Source of the DNA: Candidatus Hermodarchaeota archaeon
GTDB taxonomy: Archaea > Asgardarchaeota > Hermodarchaeia > Hermodarchaeales > Hermodarchaeaceae
Reading direction: 5' to 3'
DNA: 64,000 bases
NCBI GenBank assembly: GCA_016839805.1
Contig: JAEOTO010000022.1
Location: 1-64,000 of the forward strand
In this document: positions 27,357 to 36,396 of the stretch, piece after piece
Position numbering within the stretch: the stretch's first letter is position 1
Layout: each line of letters opens with the position of its first letter
Program-made: the position numbers and the translations under genes
Notes under the pieces: generated by a model
Databases searched by the model: none
What the model was told of the DNA's origin: nothing
What the model saw: the letters and a program-made list of their open reading frames with translations, nothing else

Positions 27357-28133
27357 TCAGTCCATGGACGCAACCTTTTCAATGAAGGCCACCATACGCT
27401 CAATGGCTGCATCAACAATTATCTGGCCTTTTTCCGGGCTAGCACGCGTTGCGTACCCAATTGTTCCTGAATCAGTAAAATCAGTCGTATCCCAAACAGG
27501 CATGATTTGCGGCTGGGACGGAAACATCGTCGCCTTAGAAAAACCAGGAACCGGTTCTCGACCCGGTTCATCCACTCGTTTTTTATCAAGGACACGTTGA
27601 CCCAACGCCCAAGCTACGGAGGTTTCCATTTCATCAGCATGAAAATGGGGTGGCTCAAAGGTTTTCTGTACGAGGTCTCCTGCGATTTTCCACCATTCGA
27701 TTCCCACGCAAAATAGGGCGTCCTCATCATGTAACTTGCGTAACGCAATCGAGAGTGCCGCGGTGTTACCACCGTGGCTGTTCATTACGATGATTTTCTT
27801 GACTCCATGCTTTGCCAGGCTTTTCCCAATATCTACAATGACATCGATGAACGTTTCATGTCGAAGTGTAATCGTACCCGTAAAGGGCATGTGATGGGGT
27901 GATACTCCATAGGAGACTAATGGAGTGACAATGGTTTTCACCTTTGGCCATAAACGATCTGCAACAAGATACGCGAATTCCTGGGCTTGATATGCATCGT
28001 TATCGAGTGGTAACGCTGGACCATGTTGCTCCTGGGAACCAACAGGAATGATAGCGATATCCGTTTCTTCATACAAGGCCTTTGCTTCTTGCCACGTTAA
28101 CTTCGTTAATAGAAATGGCTTTACATCTGGCAA
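27357..28133 (-). CDS. Creatininase-family amidohydrolase
   Basis: A 258-residue protein of the creatinine amidohydrolase/MftE/FAPy deformylase superfamily. The metal site shows in VGSQEQHGPALPLDND near residue 31 and in the NSHGGNTAAL loop; HADEMETSVAW supplies a further Glu. Members hydrolyse cyclic or linear amides (creatinine, formamidopyrimidines in riboflavin/F420 synthesis, mycofactocin peptide); which applies here cannot be told. The start is TTG with AGGTGA seven bases upstream. It is downstream of ahcY on the same strand, with a 90-base gap. Confidence 0.88.
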   Translation of the reverse strand: MPDVKPFLLTKLTWQEAKALYEETDIAIIPVGSQEQHGPALPLDNDAYQAQEFAYLVADRLWPKVKTIVTPLVSYGVSPHHMPFTGTITLRHETFIDVIVDIGKSLAKHGVKKIIVMNSHGGNTAALSIALRKLHDEDALFCVGIEWWKIAGDLVQKTFEPPHFHADEMETSVAWALGQRVLDKKRVDEPGREPVPGFSKATMFPSQPQIMPVWDTTDFTDSGTIGYATRASPEKGQIIVDAAIERMVAFIEKVASMD

Positions 28134-28220
28134 CCAAATTCACCTTCAATTCGTCTTTGAAGAGAGTATCCTAGAGGGAACTATTAGATAAATTCCTATG
28201 CAATTGCAGATCGTAAAAGG

Positions 28221-29477
28221 CTAAGTGCCTTCAGCGTAATCGGTCTTGTACCGTTCCTGATCAGAAGTTAATTTATCGATGGCAATTCCCATTGATTCTA
28301 ATTTGAGTCGAGCCACTTTCTCATCAATCTCTCGGGGAAGTACATGAACAGTATTCGTGAGTTCTTTCCCATGCTTCTTCAGGTACATCATAGCGTGGAA
28401 CTGGTTTGCAAAGGACATATCCATCACCGAGGAAGGATGCCCTTCAGCAGCAACAAGGTTGACAAGGCGCCCTTCTCCAAGTAAATATAATCGTCGCCCG
28501 TCTTTCAAGGTAAATTCTCGGTTGTTCTCTCGGATAACGCGTTCACTTTTCGCCATCTTAGCAAGGACTTCACCATTGACCTCTACATTAAAGTGACCAG
28601 CATTGGCAAGGATGGCTCTATCCTTCATCTTTTCAAAATGTTGCCTAGTCAAGACATCACGCATACCCGTCGCTGTAATAAAGACATCGCCCAAAGCTGC
28701 AGCGTCCAGCATAGGCATTACTCGGAAACCTTCCATTCTCGCCTTCAAGGCTTGAAGGTAATCGACCTCCGTGACAATTACATCGGCACCTAATCCACGA
28801 GCGCGAAAAGCAATTCCGCGTCCACAATGCCCGAATCCAGCAACGACAACAGTACTTCCAGCAAAGAGAATATTCGTCGCCCGCAAAACCCCATCCAAAG
28901 CCGATTGCCCCGTTCCATGGATATTATCCATCTCCCATTTAGTCACTGAATCATTCACAGCAATAACAGGATAGAGGAGTTTGCCATCTGCAGCCATGGC
29001 CCGAAGACGATGCACACCAGTTGTAGTTTCCTCAGCAGCACCAATTACCTTCTCTGCTAATTTGGGTTGCTTCGTGTGAACGGTAAAAATCAGATCTGCG
29101 CCATCGTCTAATGTTAATTGCGGTTCAATACGAAGCGTCTGATCGATACACCAATAATACTCATCTTTGCTAAGATTATGCCAGGCAAACACGGGAATAT
29201 CACTCGCCGCCAACGCCGCTGCGACATCATCTTGTGTTGACAGCGGATTACACCCACACCAGGACACTTCTGCACCCGCAGCAACAAAGGTTTCTACCAA
29301 TACAGCTGTCTCTTTGGTGACGTGTAAACATCCAGAAATCCGCATACCCTTCAGGGGTTGTGATTTCGCATATTTCTGGCGAAGTTGCGTTAGAACAGGC
29401 ATTTGGGATTCCGCCCAATCGATTTTCTTCCGACCCTGTTCAGCCAGACTAAGATCTCGGACTTTGTAATCAGTCAT
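28221..29477 (-). CDS. ahcY: S-adenosylhomocysteine hydrolase
   Basis: It splits S-adenosylhomocysteine into adenosine and homocysteine using bound NAD. It is the shorter archaeal/thermophile type (418 residues), with a C-terminus ending in RYKTDYAEGT rather than the eukaryotic KPDHYRY. Motifs include GCLHVTKETAVL, DDGADL, NDSVTK, and the NAD site VVAGFGHCGRG. I use the ATG at 29477 with AGGTG eight bases upstream; the frame extends to 29531. It detoxifies the by-product of the methyltransferases in this window. Confidence 0.96.
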   Translation of the reverse strand: MTDYKVRDLSLAEQGRKKIDWAESQMPVLTQLRQKYAKSQPLKGMRISGCLHVTKETAVLVETFVAAGAEVSWCGCNPLSTQDDVAAALAASDIPVFAWHNLSKDEYYWCIDQTLRIEPQLTLDDGADLIFTVHTKQPKLAEKVIGAAEETTTGVHRLRAMAADGKLLYPVIAVNDSVTKWEMDNIHGTGQSALDGVLRATNILFAGSTVVVAGFGHCGRGIAFRARGLGADVIVTEVDYLQALKARMEGFRVMPMLDAAALGDVFITATGMRDVLTRQHFEKMKDRAILANAGHFNVEVNGEVLAKMAKSERVIRENNREFTLKDGRRLYLLGEGRLVNLVAAEGHPSSVMDMSFANQFHAMMYLKKHGKELTNTVHVLPREIDEKVARLKLESMGIAIDKLTSDQERYKTDYAEGT

Positions 29478-29614
29478 CGTTGAACACCTGTACCTGCAAA
29501 GGCAATATCTTCCCTTTAAGAATTTCACCACTTGTTAGAGTAGTAAAAGGTTGAATATCAGAACAAGCCTGTATCTATTTATCAACGTGAGTCTAATTGG
29601 TTTCAGGTATGTAA

Positions 29615-30397
29615 ATGAGCTTATTTCTAATCTTGGCTGCAGTGGCTGGAAGTCTAATCGCCATTTTGCCAGCTTTTCTAATTTTTCTTTATATTGCACG
29701 ATTTAAGGGAAGTATGTGGATTTCAGCTCTCCTTGGTGGAATATTTTGGTTTATCGCCCTATTAGCCCGCACTCCGGTTCTTCTAGTCTTGGAATTTTGG
29801 GGACTGACTATTCCTCCATCATTCTTTGCCATATATGCGGCTATTCTGATTTTCCTTGGAGCACTTATGGCGGGGCTATTTGAGGAAGGGATCAAGTTCG
29901 GCTTCCTCAACAAGTACCCACAATTTATTAAAACACTAAAACATGCACTCTGTTTCGGGCTTGGCTGGGGACTATGCGAAGCACTCTTAATTTACGTACT
30001 TACTGTGCTAGCTTACGGGTTTTTATATGAATTAATAATCATGTTTGTTCCCCTTCCCCCTGAACCTGTACTCATTTTAAATTTCATTCTTGGTGCCTTT
30101 GAACGAAATGTTGCAATCCTTTTACATGTCTCTGCCACCATAATCGTAGCGCTCGCCATTTGGCATCGACGCTACCTCTTTGTGGCAGTTGCTATCCTTG
30201 CCCACTTCCTCTTTGACTTTGTTCCACTCATATTATTGCAATTCGTTCTCTATCCCCTTCTCCCATACATGAATGCTATCATAATAGTCGAAGGTCTCTT
30301 AGGTGTTTTTGCCGTTCTCTTTGTTCTCCTTGCCTACTTTTTATGGAAACGAGAGGGTGGTCCTCGAGAACTGGATACAGATGCGGAACTCACATAA
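29615..30397 (+). CDS. YhfC-like intramembrane metalloprotease-family protein
   Basis: A 260-residue protein with about seven transmembrane helices. Conserved polar residues sit inside helices as in the YhfC/PrsW-type membrane proteases: LFEEGIKFG (paired Glu), GLGWGLCEALL (Glu), FERNVAILLHVSATI (His) and AHFLFDF (His, Asp). The family is thought to cut membrane proteins; no activity is shown for close relatives. Its frame overlaps upstream sequence of the next gene but not its chosen start. CAGGTATG precedes the ATG. Confidence 0.65.
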   Translation: MSLFLILAAVAGSLIAILPAFLIFLYIARFKGSMWISALLGGIFWFIALLARTPVLLVLEFWGLTIPPSFFAIYAAILIFLGALMAGLFEEGIKFGFLNKYPQFIKTLKHALCFGLGWGLCEALLIYVLTVLAYGFLYELIIMFVPLPPEPVLILNFILGAFERNVAILLHVSATIIVALAIWHRRYLFVAVAILAHFLFDFVPLILLQFVLYPLLPYMNAIIIVEGLLGVFAVLFVLLAYFLWKREGGPRELDTDAELT

Positions 30398-30434
30398 GAA
30401 TGAAAATGCAAGAAGAGTCCGCGAGCTAACTGTC

Positions 30435-31247
30435 GTGCCAGAACTTCCTGACCTTGAAGTCGCTAAAAATATTCTAAATCGTACCCTTTCAGGGTTGACC
30501 ATCGATGAAGTCGAAGTTGGCAGTCCTATTCTATTGCGTCGTCCTACAGCAGAAATTTTTGAAACGACACTTAATGGATCGTCAATTAGAGAATACATGC
30601 GATATGGTAAATTCCTTAATTTCCACTTCGAACCTCCTGCTCAGTTATACATTAATTTCATGCTTGCTGGACGACTCAGACTCCAATCGCCCTCAGATCC
30701 TAAACAGAAAAAAATGGGATTTCGGTTCAAGTTGGAAAATGGCTTGGATTTACGGTACCTTGATGCTAGAAACATGGGTAAGATCTATTTGCTTCTTAAA
30801 GAGGAATCAACAGCACTCATTCCAAATTACGATGAACAAGGTCCTGATGCGCTTGATCCCCAATTAACGCTTGATGTGTTTTGTCGACGGATTAAACGGT
30901 TTAACGCCGTAATTAAACACGTGCTGGTTAACCAACGATTTATTGCCGGCTTAGGGAATGCCTATGCTGATGAAATCCTCTTTATTGCTCATGTGATGCC
31001 GTTTCGTAAACGTTCAACCCTGACCGATGCAGAAATCGCGGCTCTATATAACGCAACTAAATCAGTACTCCAAAACGCTATTACCACCATCACAGCCCGC
31101 ATCGGAGATACTCTTCAATTTGAGGTCCGTGATTTCCTCCAAGTCCATGGAAAAGGCGGAGAACCCTGTCCCAATTGTGGCTCACCCATTTCCTCGGTGA
31201 AATCTGGACTTCGTGTAGCAAATTTTTGTCGAAAATGTCAAATTTGA
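30435..31247 (+). CDS. mutM: Formamidopyrimidine-DNA glycosylase (Fpg/MutM)
   Basis: A bifunctional base-excision repair enzyme that removes 8-oxoguanine and formamidopyrimidines and nicks the AP site. The GTG at 30435 gives Met-PELPDLEV, so the catalytic N-terminal Pro-Glu is exposed once Met is removed. Other marks: YGKFL with the conserved Lys, the H2TH segment FIAGLGNAYADEILF, and the C-terminal zinc finger CPNC...CRKCQ. At 270 residues it is the normal length. Family members are widespread in bacteria but scarce in archaea, so this may be a transferred gene. It starts 37 bases after the YhfC-like gene. Confidence 0.94.
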   Translation: MPELPDLEVAKNILNRTLSGLTIDEVEVGSPILLRRPTAEIFETTLNGSSIREYMRYGKFLNFHFEPPAQLYINFMLAGRLRLQSPSDPKQKKMGFRFKLENGLDLRYLDARNMGKIYLLLKEESTALIPNYDEQGPDALDPQLTLDVFCRRIKRFNAVIKHVLVNQRFIAGLGNAYADEILFIAHVMPFRKRSTLTDAEIAALYNATKSVLQNAITTITARIGDTLQFEVRDFLQVHGKGGEPCPNCGSPISSVKSGLRVANFCRKCQI

Positions 31248-31434
31248 TCCATTTCGTGAAATTCCATTTTCTAGTGCCAATAGTGGCTGGATGAACACCG
31301 TTAAAAATGATATTCGGCACAGACTGAAATGATGAAGGGTGCATTAATTGCGGCTGGTGCATTCTTCTAATTCCGTGGGAACTGAAAGACACTCAATTTG
31401 GAATTAGTGCCTTCAGAGTTCGAGGTGTGAGCCC

Positions 31435-32808
31435 GTGGTACTTTATGGAATCTGGCTCATTGATGCAAACAGTGGATTACTCCTCTCGCATGTCACTATA
31501 CCGGGGTTTACCTTTAACCCTGATCTCTTTTCAGGATTCATCGCTGCAAGCCACGATTTTGCACAAGAAACCTCTGGAGGCAAGCTTAGCACCATTGCCA
31601 TGGGGAATTTCAAACTCTTAATTCGGCGAGGACGAGTCCTCATGAAGGTTCTCGCCGTTGGTGCCCGCGATCCTGAAACCCGGTATGACCAATTTTTCAA
31701 AGATATTGAGGAGAAAGTAGATCCCGCTTTAGCACATCTACATCGTGAACCCAATGGGTTTAAAGCCGTCACTATCGAATTTCGCAAACAACTGATAGAA
31801 ATAATTACCAAAGAACTTAACCGCTTTGTCACAAGGAAAGCGCCATCTGATTTGTCAGATTTAACGATTTTACAAGAAGACGAAGCACGTACGCTCATAC
31901 AAGCCTTACTACAACGCCAAAGTGCTGAGCTAGTCCCCAAACTCGCTACCACTAAAATGGGGTATTCATATCCACTCGCATCCTCAATCACAGGACTTGA
32001 TGATGAAGCTGCCTTGCAATTACTCGAACACCTCGCGGATTATGGATTACTGCTTGCTGAAGTCACCGATTCATCACTGGCTTGTCCCCAATGTGATTCG
32101 TTGCATCTGCATCCCCACATACTCTGTCCTGGTTGTCAAACTCCTGCCCAACCAGTTGGGCTCTTCGAACACCTCCCATGTGGAACCATTAGCGTAAAAC
32201 TAGATAACGAACAGGAACTCTACTGTAACCGGTGTGGAACCCGAAACGGGGATGACTCTGAATTCCGGGTATTTCGGGGATACCAATGTCAACAATGCAA
32301 CTCTTTTTTCAAAAAACCCCAAATGGTCTTCACCTGCCATTCCTGCCATACCATTACTGAACCCGAAAACGCGAAAGTAAGGGTTTTAAAGAAATACGTT
32401 TTGAATCCCGCTCTCATCTCTGATCTCGAATTCATCCTAGCAAAACCAAAGAAACCATTACTACATCAAGCAAGCACAACAGAAATCATGAAAGAACCCC
32501 CACCGCTTGACCCGTCCATATCTGTCACAACAGAAACGATTCCTCAGATTGTCAGTCAATCTAATGCAGATGAATTTCTTGAACCCACAGTGCTTACTCC
32601 GGTACACATTGACCCTATCGAACCAGTTAACTCCCCAACAGAACCAATGGAGAAAATAGTCACCAGAGATGAAGCTCAACTGGTTCAAGAGCTTAACTCG
32701 CTTGAATCAGCGCTTCGCTCAGGGGCTATCACTGAAGCTGAGTACGATCGGAAATTCGTCCGAATTAAACTCCAACTCCGCCGAATCCGGTCACAAGAAA
32801 TCCTCTAA
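31435..32808 (+). CDS. Longin-like + winged-helix + multi-zinc-ribbon (TackOD1-like) protein
   Basis: A 457-residue modular protein. Residues 1-105 look like a longin/roadblock-type alpha-beta domain (YGIWLIDANSGLLL, FSGFIAASHDFAQE, IAMGNFKLLIRRG). Residues 145-212 appear to be a winged helix. Residues 217-304 contain ten-plus cysteines in pairs (CPQC, CPGC, CNRCG, CQQC, CHSC), with EHLPCG between, in the order of the archaeal TackOD1 output domain. A Pro/Thr-rich linker leads to a C-terminal helical hairpin (ELNSLESALRSGAITEAEYD) of SHOCT type. The combination suggests a signalling or regulatory adaptor. The start is GTG with GAGGTG eight bases upstream. The domain calls are by pattern only. 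Confidence 0.6.
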   Translation: MVLYGIWLIDANSGLLLSHVTIPGFTFNPDLFSGFIAASHDFAQETSGGKLSTIAMGNFKLLIRRGRVLMKVLAVGARDPETRYDQFFKDIEEKVDPALAHLHREPNGFKAVTIEFRKQLIEIITKELNRFVTRKAPSDLSDLTILQEDEARTLIQALLQRQSAELVPKLATTKMGYSYPLASSITGLDDEAALQLLEHLADYGLLLAEVTDSSLACPQCDSLHLHPHILCPGCQTPAQPVGLFEHLPCGTISVKLDNEQELYCNRCGTRNGDDSEFRVFRGYQCQQCNSFFKKPQMVFTCHSCHTITEPENAKVRVLKKYVLNPALISDLEFILAKPKKPLLHQASTTEIMKEPPPLDPSISVTTETIPQIVSQSNADEFLEPTVLTPVHIDPIEPVNSPTEPMEKIVTRDEAQLVQELNSLESALRSGAITEAEYDRKFVRIKLQLRRIRSQEIL

Positions 32809-32952
32809 AACTCCCTACTTTTTCAATCCTAGATCGAAGTTCCCTGGAAAAGACAACTTTCTACCATTAGTGGGATTAAAATAGAACCTCAAAGTTCCGC
32901 ATACACACTTTAACATACACTACAAGATCGAATACCATTAAGGTGAAAAAAA

Positions 32953-33804
32953 GTGGAAATCAAACGCATCGCCGTTATCGGTGCTGGTGCCATGGGTACA
33001 GGAATCGCCTACCAGGCCGCCCGATTCGGCATCGAAGTCAACCTCAACGACATCAAACAAGAATTCATCACCAACGGCATGAACAAAATCAAATCCATGG
33101 TCAAAACCGGCGTCGATAAAGGCAAACTCGATCTCAAAGGCGCTAAAGCGATCGTCGAAGGCATCAAACCAGTCCTCGACGTTACAGAAGCCGTCAAAGA
33201 TGTCGACCTAATCGTTGAAGCTATCTACGAAAACATGGAAGCCAAGAAAGAACTCTTCAAAAAAATAGACGCCGCTGCCCGATCTGATACCATCTTCGCT
33301 ACTAACACCTCAAGCCTCAGCGTCTCTGACATGGCTACAGTAACCAAACGTCCCGAGAAAGTGGTTGGAACACATTTCTTCAATCCTCCATATACGATGA
33401 AATTGGTCGAGATTGTGGTGGGGGATAAAACGGCGGAAGAAACGATTGAAACAGCGATTGCGTTCAGTAAAAAGCTCGATAAAACACCGGTGAAAGTGAA
33501 AGATTCTCCAGGTTTTATTGTTAACCGCGTTCTTGGTGCTCTAATGGGTGAAGCTATCAGGATTCTCCAAGAGGGCCTTGCCACAGCAGAAGATATTGAT
33601 ACAGCTATGCAACTTGGAGCCAATCATCCAGTGGGACCATTAACCTTGGCTGACTTTGTCGGGTTAGATATCGCTGTCGCCACCGCTAACACTCTTCATG
33701 AAGGTTTTGGTGAGTGTTATTCAACACCAAAGTTGCTGTTGGAAAAAGTGGAAAAAGGCGAACTTGGTATGAAATCCGGTAAAGGATTTCACGAATACAA
33801 GTAA
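32953..33804 (+). CDS. hbd: 3-hydroxyacyl-CoA dehydrogenase
   Basis: NAD-dependent oxidation of 3-hydroxyacyl-CoA (third step of beta-oxidation, or the reverse). The Rossmann motif IAVIGAGAMGTGIAYQAA starts at residue 6. The catalytic His lies in VVGTHFFNPPYTMKLVEIV and the Glu follows at the end of that segment; TPVKVKDSPGFIVNRVLG opens the C-terminal helical domain. The 283-residue length is that of 3-hydroxybutyryl-CoA dehydrogenase. It starts at GTG with AAGGTGA upstream. It leads the four-gene beta-oxidation operon. Codon choice changes within the gene: mostly C-ending in the first 400 bases, more G/T-ending afterwards. Confidence 0.96.
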   Translation: MEIKRIAVIGAGAMGTGIAYQAARFGIEVNLNDIKQEFITNGMNKIKSMVKTGVDKGKLDLKGAKAIVEGIKPVLDVTEAVKDVDLIVEAIYENMEAKKELFKKIDAAARSDTIFATNTSSLSVSDMATVTKRPEKVVGTHFFNPPYTMKLVEIVVGDKTAEETIETAIAFSKKLDKTPVKVKDSPGFIVNRVLGALMGEAIRILQEGLATAEDIDTAMQLGANHPVGPLTLADFVGLDIAVATANTLHEGFGECYSTPKLLLEKVEKGELGMKSGKGFHEYK

Positions 33805-33836
33805 AAACCCAAGAAATAGGAGGAAAAATACGAAAA

Positions 33837-34649
33837 ATGACAGATTATGAAACCATTACCTATGCGGTTGAAGGGCATTTTCTCGCTGAAAGTGAACAAA
33901 TCGGCGTCATCACCCTTAACCGCCCTGGAAAACTCAACGCGATTGGACCCGAACTCATCAAAGACATGAACGCTGTTCTGGATAAAATCGAAAAAGACGA
34001 CAACATTCGTGCTGTTATCATCCGATCCGCCTCCGAGAAGGCTTTCTCAGTGGGTGCAGATCTCACAGCAGCGGCACAAATGGCTCAAGATAGGAAAATG
34101 GCGAAAGAATTCATGGAATCCGGACAACTGCTCTTCCGGCGTATTGAAAGCTTTCCCAAACCCCTTATCGCTGAAATTCATGGTCTCTGTATGGGCGGTG
34201 GATTAGAAATGAGCCTAGCTTGTGATCTTCGCATTGCTTCGAAGGAGACAAAATTCAGCAATCCCGAAGTGAAACTCGGTCTCATCCCCGGCTGGGGTGG
34301 AACCCAACGCCTACCACGAGTCGTTGGCATGGGCAGAGCTAAAGAAATCGTTCTGACAGGCCGTGATGTCCTCGCTGATGAAGCATTCGAAATGGGCCTG
34401 GTGAACAAAGTGGTCCCCAGTGACGAACTCCACGGTGAAGCCCTCTTTATGGCACAATCCCTTGCAGATAACGCACCCATTGCTCTCAAACTTGCTAAGG
34501 CTGCCATCAACCACTCTTTCGACGTTTCCGTCGAGAAGGGAAACGTAACTGAACTAGAAGGTATGCTAGCAACCTTTGACACTGAAGACCTTTCAACCGG
34601 AATCGCTGCTGTGTTCTCTAAATCCAAGCCCAAATTTAAAGGCAAGTAG
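33837..34649 (+). CDS. Enoyl-CoA hydratase (crotonase family)
   Basis: A 270-residue hydratase of trans-2-enoyl-CoA, second step of beta-oxidation. The oxyanion-hole segments are FSVGADL and GLCMGGGLEMSLACDLRIA, and the second catalytic Glu is in NPEVKLGLIPGWGGTQRLPR; the first Glu is in GGGLEM. AGGAGG lies ten bases before the ATG. It follows the dehydrogenase by 32 bases. The name crotonase covers other reactions, but the two glutamates and the operon context favour hydratase. Confidence 0.94.
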   Translation: MTDYETITYAVEGHFLAESEQIGVITLNRPGKLNAIGPELIKDMNAVLDKIEKDDNIRAVIIRSASEKAFSVGADLTAAAQMAQDRKMAKEFMESGQLLFRRIESFPKPLIAEIHGLCMGGGLEMSLACDLRIASKETKFSNPEVKLGLIPGWGGTQRLPRVVGMGRAKEIVLTGRDVLADEAFEMGLVNKVVPSDELHGEALFMAQSLADNAPIALKLAKAAINHSFDVSVEKGNVTELEGMLATFDTEDLSTGIAAVFSKSKPKFKGK

Positions 34650-34682
34650 ACACAGCTAAACTAAGACAATAAAAGAATCTAT

Positions 34683-34697
34683 TAGCGAAAACCGCGA
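34683..34697. promoter_or_regulatory. Candidate operator upstream of the thiolase gene
   Basis: TAGCGAAAACCGCGA matches 13 of 15 positions of the near-palindrome in front of etfB (4654-4668). It lies in the 86-base gap between the hydratase and thiolase genes, 39 bases before the thiolase start, a position able to control an internal promoter. Confidence 0.35.
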
Positions 34698-34735
34698 TAG
34701 AAACATCAAAACAAGAATAAAAAAGGTGAAAAATA

Positions 34736-35947
34736 GTGGCAATTCCAAAAGTCGCCATTGTGGGCATTGGCCACAGCAAATATGGTAAACGCGGCAAATT
34801 AATCAACGAAGATATTGAAGGTGAGAAAGCCACCTACCCGGCAGTAACGATACGTGAACTCGCTCACGAATCATACTTTCCCGCACTCGAACATGCAGGA
34901 ATTACAAACAATGACATCAAAGCTAGTGTCATCGGCATCGCCGCAGAAGCTTTTGCAGGTCAAGGCGCTGCTGCAGCCCTTATCGCCGATGAAGTTGGTA
35001 TCATCGGCAAACCCACAATGCGTGTTGAAACTGCATGCGCCACCGGCTCCACCGCCATCCGAACAGCCTGGGCACAAATCGCATCTGGGCAATTCGATGT
35101 TATGGCTGCCATTGGCGTTGAAACTATGACCTGGGTATCGACTGCTTATGCAACTGAACTGATGTCAGTGGCTGGAGATCATAGGTGGGAGTATCCTTAT
35201 GGAATTAGTTTTCCAACTTTCTACTCTCTTTATGCTGCACGCAAGATGGCTGTTGATGGGCTTACCCGTGACCAACTTTCTGCTGTTTCTGTGAAAAGTC
35301 ATTACTATGGCTACTACAATAAATTAGCACATCTGCGTCGAAAGGTATCAATTGAGGATGCCAATCAAGCCGTTCCCATTGCTTTACCTCTTCGGCTCTA
35401 TGACTGTTGTTTAATTAGCGATGGTGCTGCAACTGTTATCCTTGCTAATGAAGAAAAAGCCAAAGAAATGTCAAGCGATCCACTCTGGATTACGGGTCTT
35501 GGCTGTTCTTCTGATACCATGCGTGTCACGGATCGTCCCAATCTTACCAATCTAGGTGGATCGGTTAGAGCTGCTGAGATGGCGTATAAACAATCGGGGC
35601 GCTCGCCAAAAGATATCGATGTGGCATACGTTCATGACTGCTTTAGTGTCGCAGAAGTCATGGCCTATGAAGATCTTGGCTTTTGTGAACGTGGACAGGG
35701 AGGGAAATGGGCTGAAGAACGCGGACCCTACATCGACGGACCTGGTGTCCCAGTAAATGTCGATGGCGGCCTTAAATCCAAAGGTCACCCACTAGGGGCA
35801 ACAGGTATCGGTCAAGTCGTTGATGCCTATAAACAAGTCTTTGGGACAGCAGAAAAGGAACGTCAAGTTCCCGACGCTAAAGTCGCTTTGTGCCACAACG
35901 TGGGGCAGCATGGTCAGTTTGTGAACGTGTTTATCTTGGAGCCCTGA
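34736..35947 (+). CDS. Acetyl-CoA acetyltransferase (thiolase, SCP2/archaeal type)
   Basis: A 403-residue thiolase cleaving 3-ketoacyl-CoA, or condensing acetyl-CoA. The nucleophile is Cys101 in VETACATGSTA; the catalytic His residues are in HDCFSVAE and GHPLGATG. The C-terminal Cys of bacterial thiolases is replaced by a HNVGQHG segment, as in archaeal thiolases that form a complex with a DUF35 protein. The DUF35 partner follows directly. The start is GTG with AAGGTGA upstream. Codon use shifts from C-ending (first 350 bases) to T/A-ending. Confidence 0.94.
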   Translation: MAIPKVAIVGIGHSKYGKRGKLINEDIEGEKATYPAVTIRELAHESYFPALEHAGITNNDIKASVIGIAAEAFAGQGAAAALIADEVGIIGKPTMRVETACATGSTAIRTAWAQIASGQFDVMAAIGVETMTWVSTAYATELMSVAGDHRWEYPYGISFPTFYSLYAARKMAVDGLTRDQLSAVSVKSHYYGYYNKLAHLRRKVSIEDANQAVPIALPLRLYDCCLISDGAATVILANEEKAKEMSSDPLWITGLGCSSDTMRVTDRPNLTNLGGSVRAAEMAYKQSGRSPKDIDVAYVHDCFSVAEVMAYEDLGFCERGQGGKWAEERGPYIDGPGVPVNVDGGLKSKGHPLGATGIGQVVDAYKQVFGTAEKERQVPDAKVALCHNVGQHGQFVNVFILEP

Positions 35948-35958
35948 GGTGAGATGCA

Positions 35959-36396
35959 ATGAGTGAACCCCAATTAGGTTTAGTACAAGAATTGTCGTCT
36001 GATGTGAAGCATCGACAACGAATGACTGCAGAATTTCGAAAATTCATTGATGGGCTCAAGGAAGGGAAATTCCTTGCTACCGAGTGTAAGTCGTGTGGGA
36101 AGAAATTCATGCCCCCCAGATTTACGTGTCCTTGTGGTGGTAAGGACCTAGAGTGGTTTGAAGTGAATCCTGAAGGCACTCTTTATACTTGGTCCATTGT
36201 GCACTTTGCCCCCGAAGGTATTGCAAAGAAAACTAATGTTCCTTATGCGGTTGGCGTAATCGAGTTTGAAGACAACCTTCTCCTTACAGGTCACATTAAA
36301 GGATTAACCAGTAAACCCAAAGTTGGCATGAAGGTGAAAATTGAACCGCAAGAACTCGATACCGGCGACCTCGCCTACTTCATCAAGCCTGCTTAG
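35959..36396 (+). CDS. DUF35 OB-fold/zinc-ribbon protein, thiolase partner
   Basis: A 145-residue acyl-CoA-binding protein of the DUF35 family. The N-terminal rubredoxin-like zinc ribbon has CKSCGKKFMPPRFTCPC, followed by an OB-fold (GTLYTWSIVHFAPEG, PYAVGVIEFEDNLLLTGHI). In archaeal thiolase/HMG-CoA synthase complexes this protein bridges the two enzymes and channels acetoacetyl-CoA. No HMG-CoA synthase is next to it, so here it probably serves only the thiolase. GAGGTGA precedes the ATG. Its stop codon lies inside the terminator hairpin. Confidence 0.93.
   Translation: MSEPQLGLVQELSSDVKHRQRMTAEFRKFIDGLKEGKFLATECKSCGKKFMPPRFTCPCGGKDLEWFEVNPEGTLYTWSIVHFAPEGIAKKTNVPYAVGVIEFEDNLLLTGHIKGLTSKPKVGMKVKIEPQELDTGDLAYFIKPA

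Noticed and set aside
31443-31991. Minus-strand frame opposite the longin-like gene
   Set aside because: The plus-strand gene has a ribosome-binding site, conserved-looking domains and zinc motifs; the reverse frame has none.
34178-34645. Minus-strand frame opposite enoyl-CoA hydratase
   Set aside because: Shadow of a well-supported crotonase gene.
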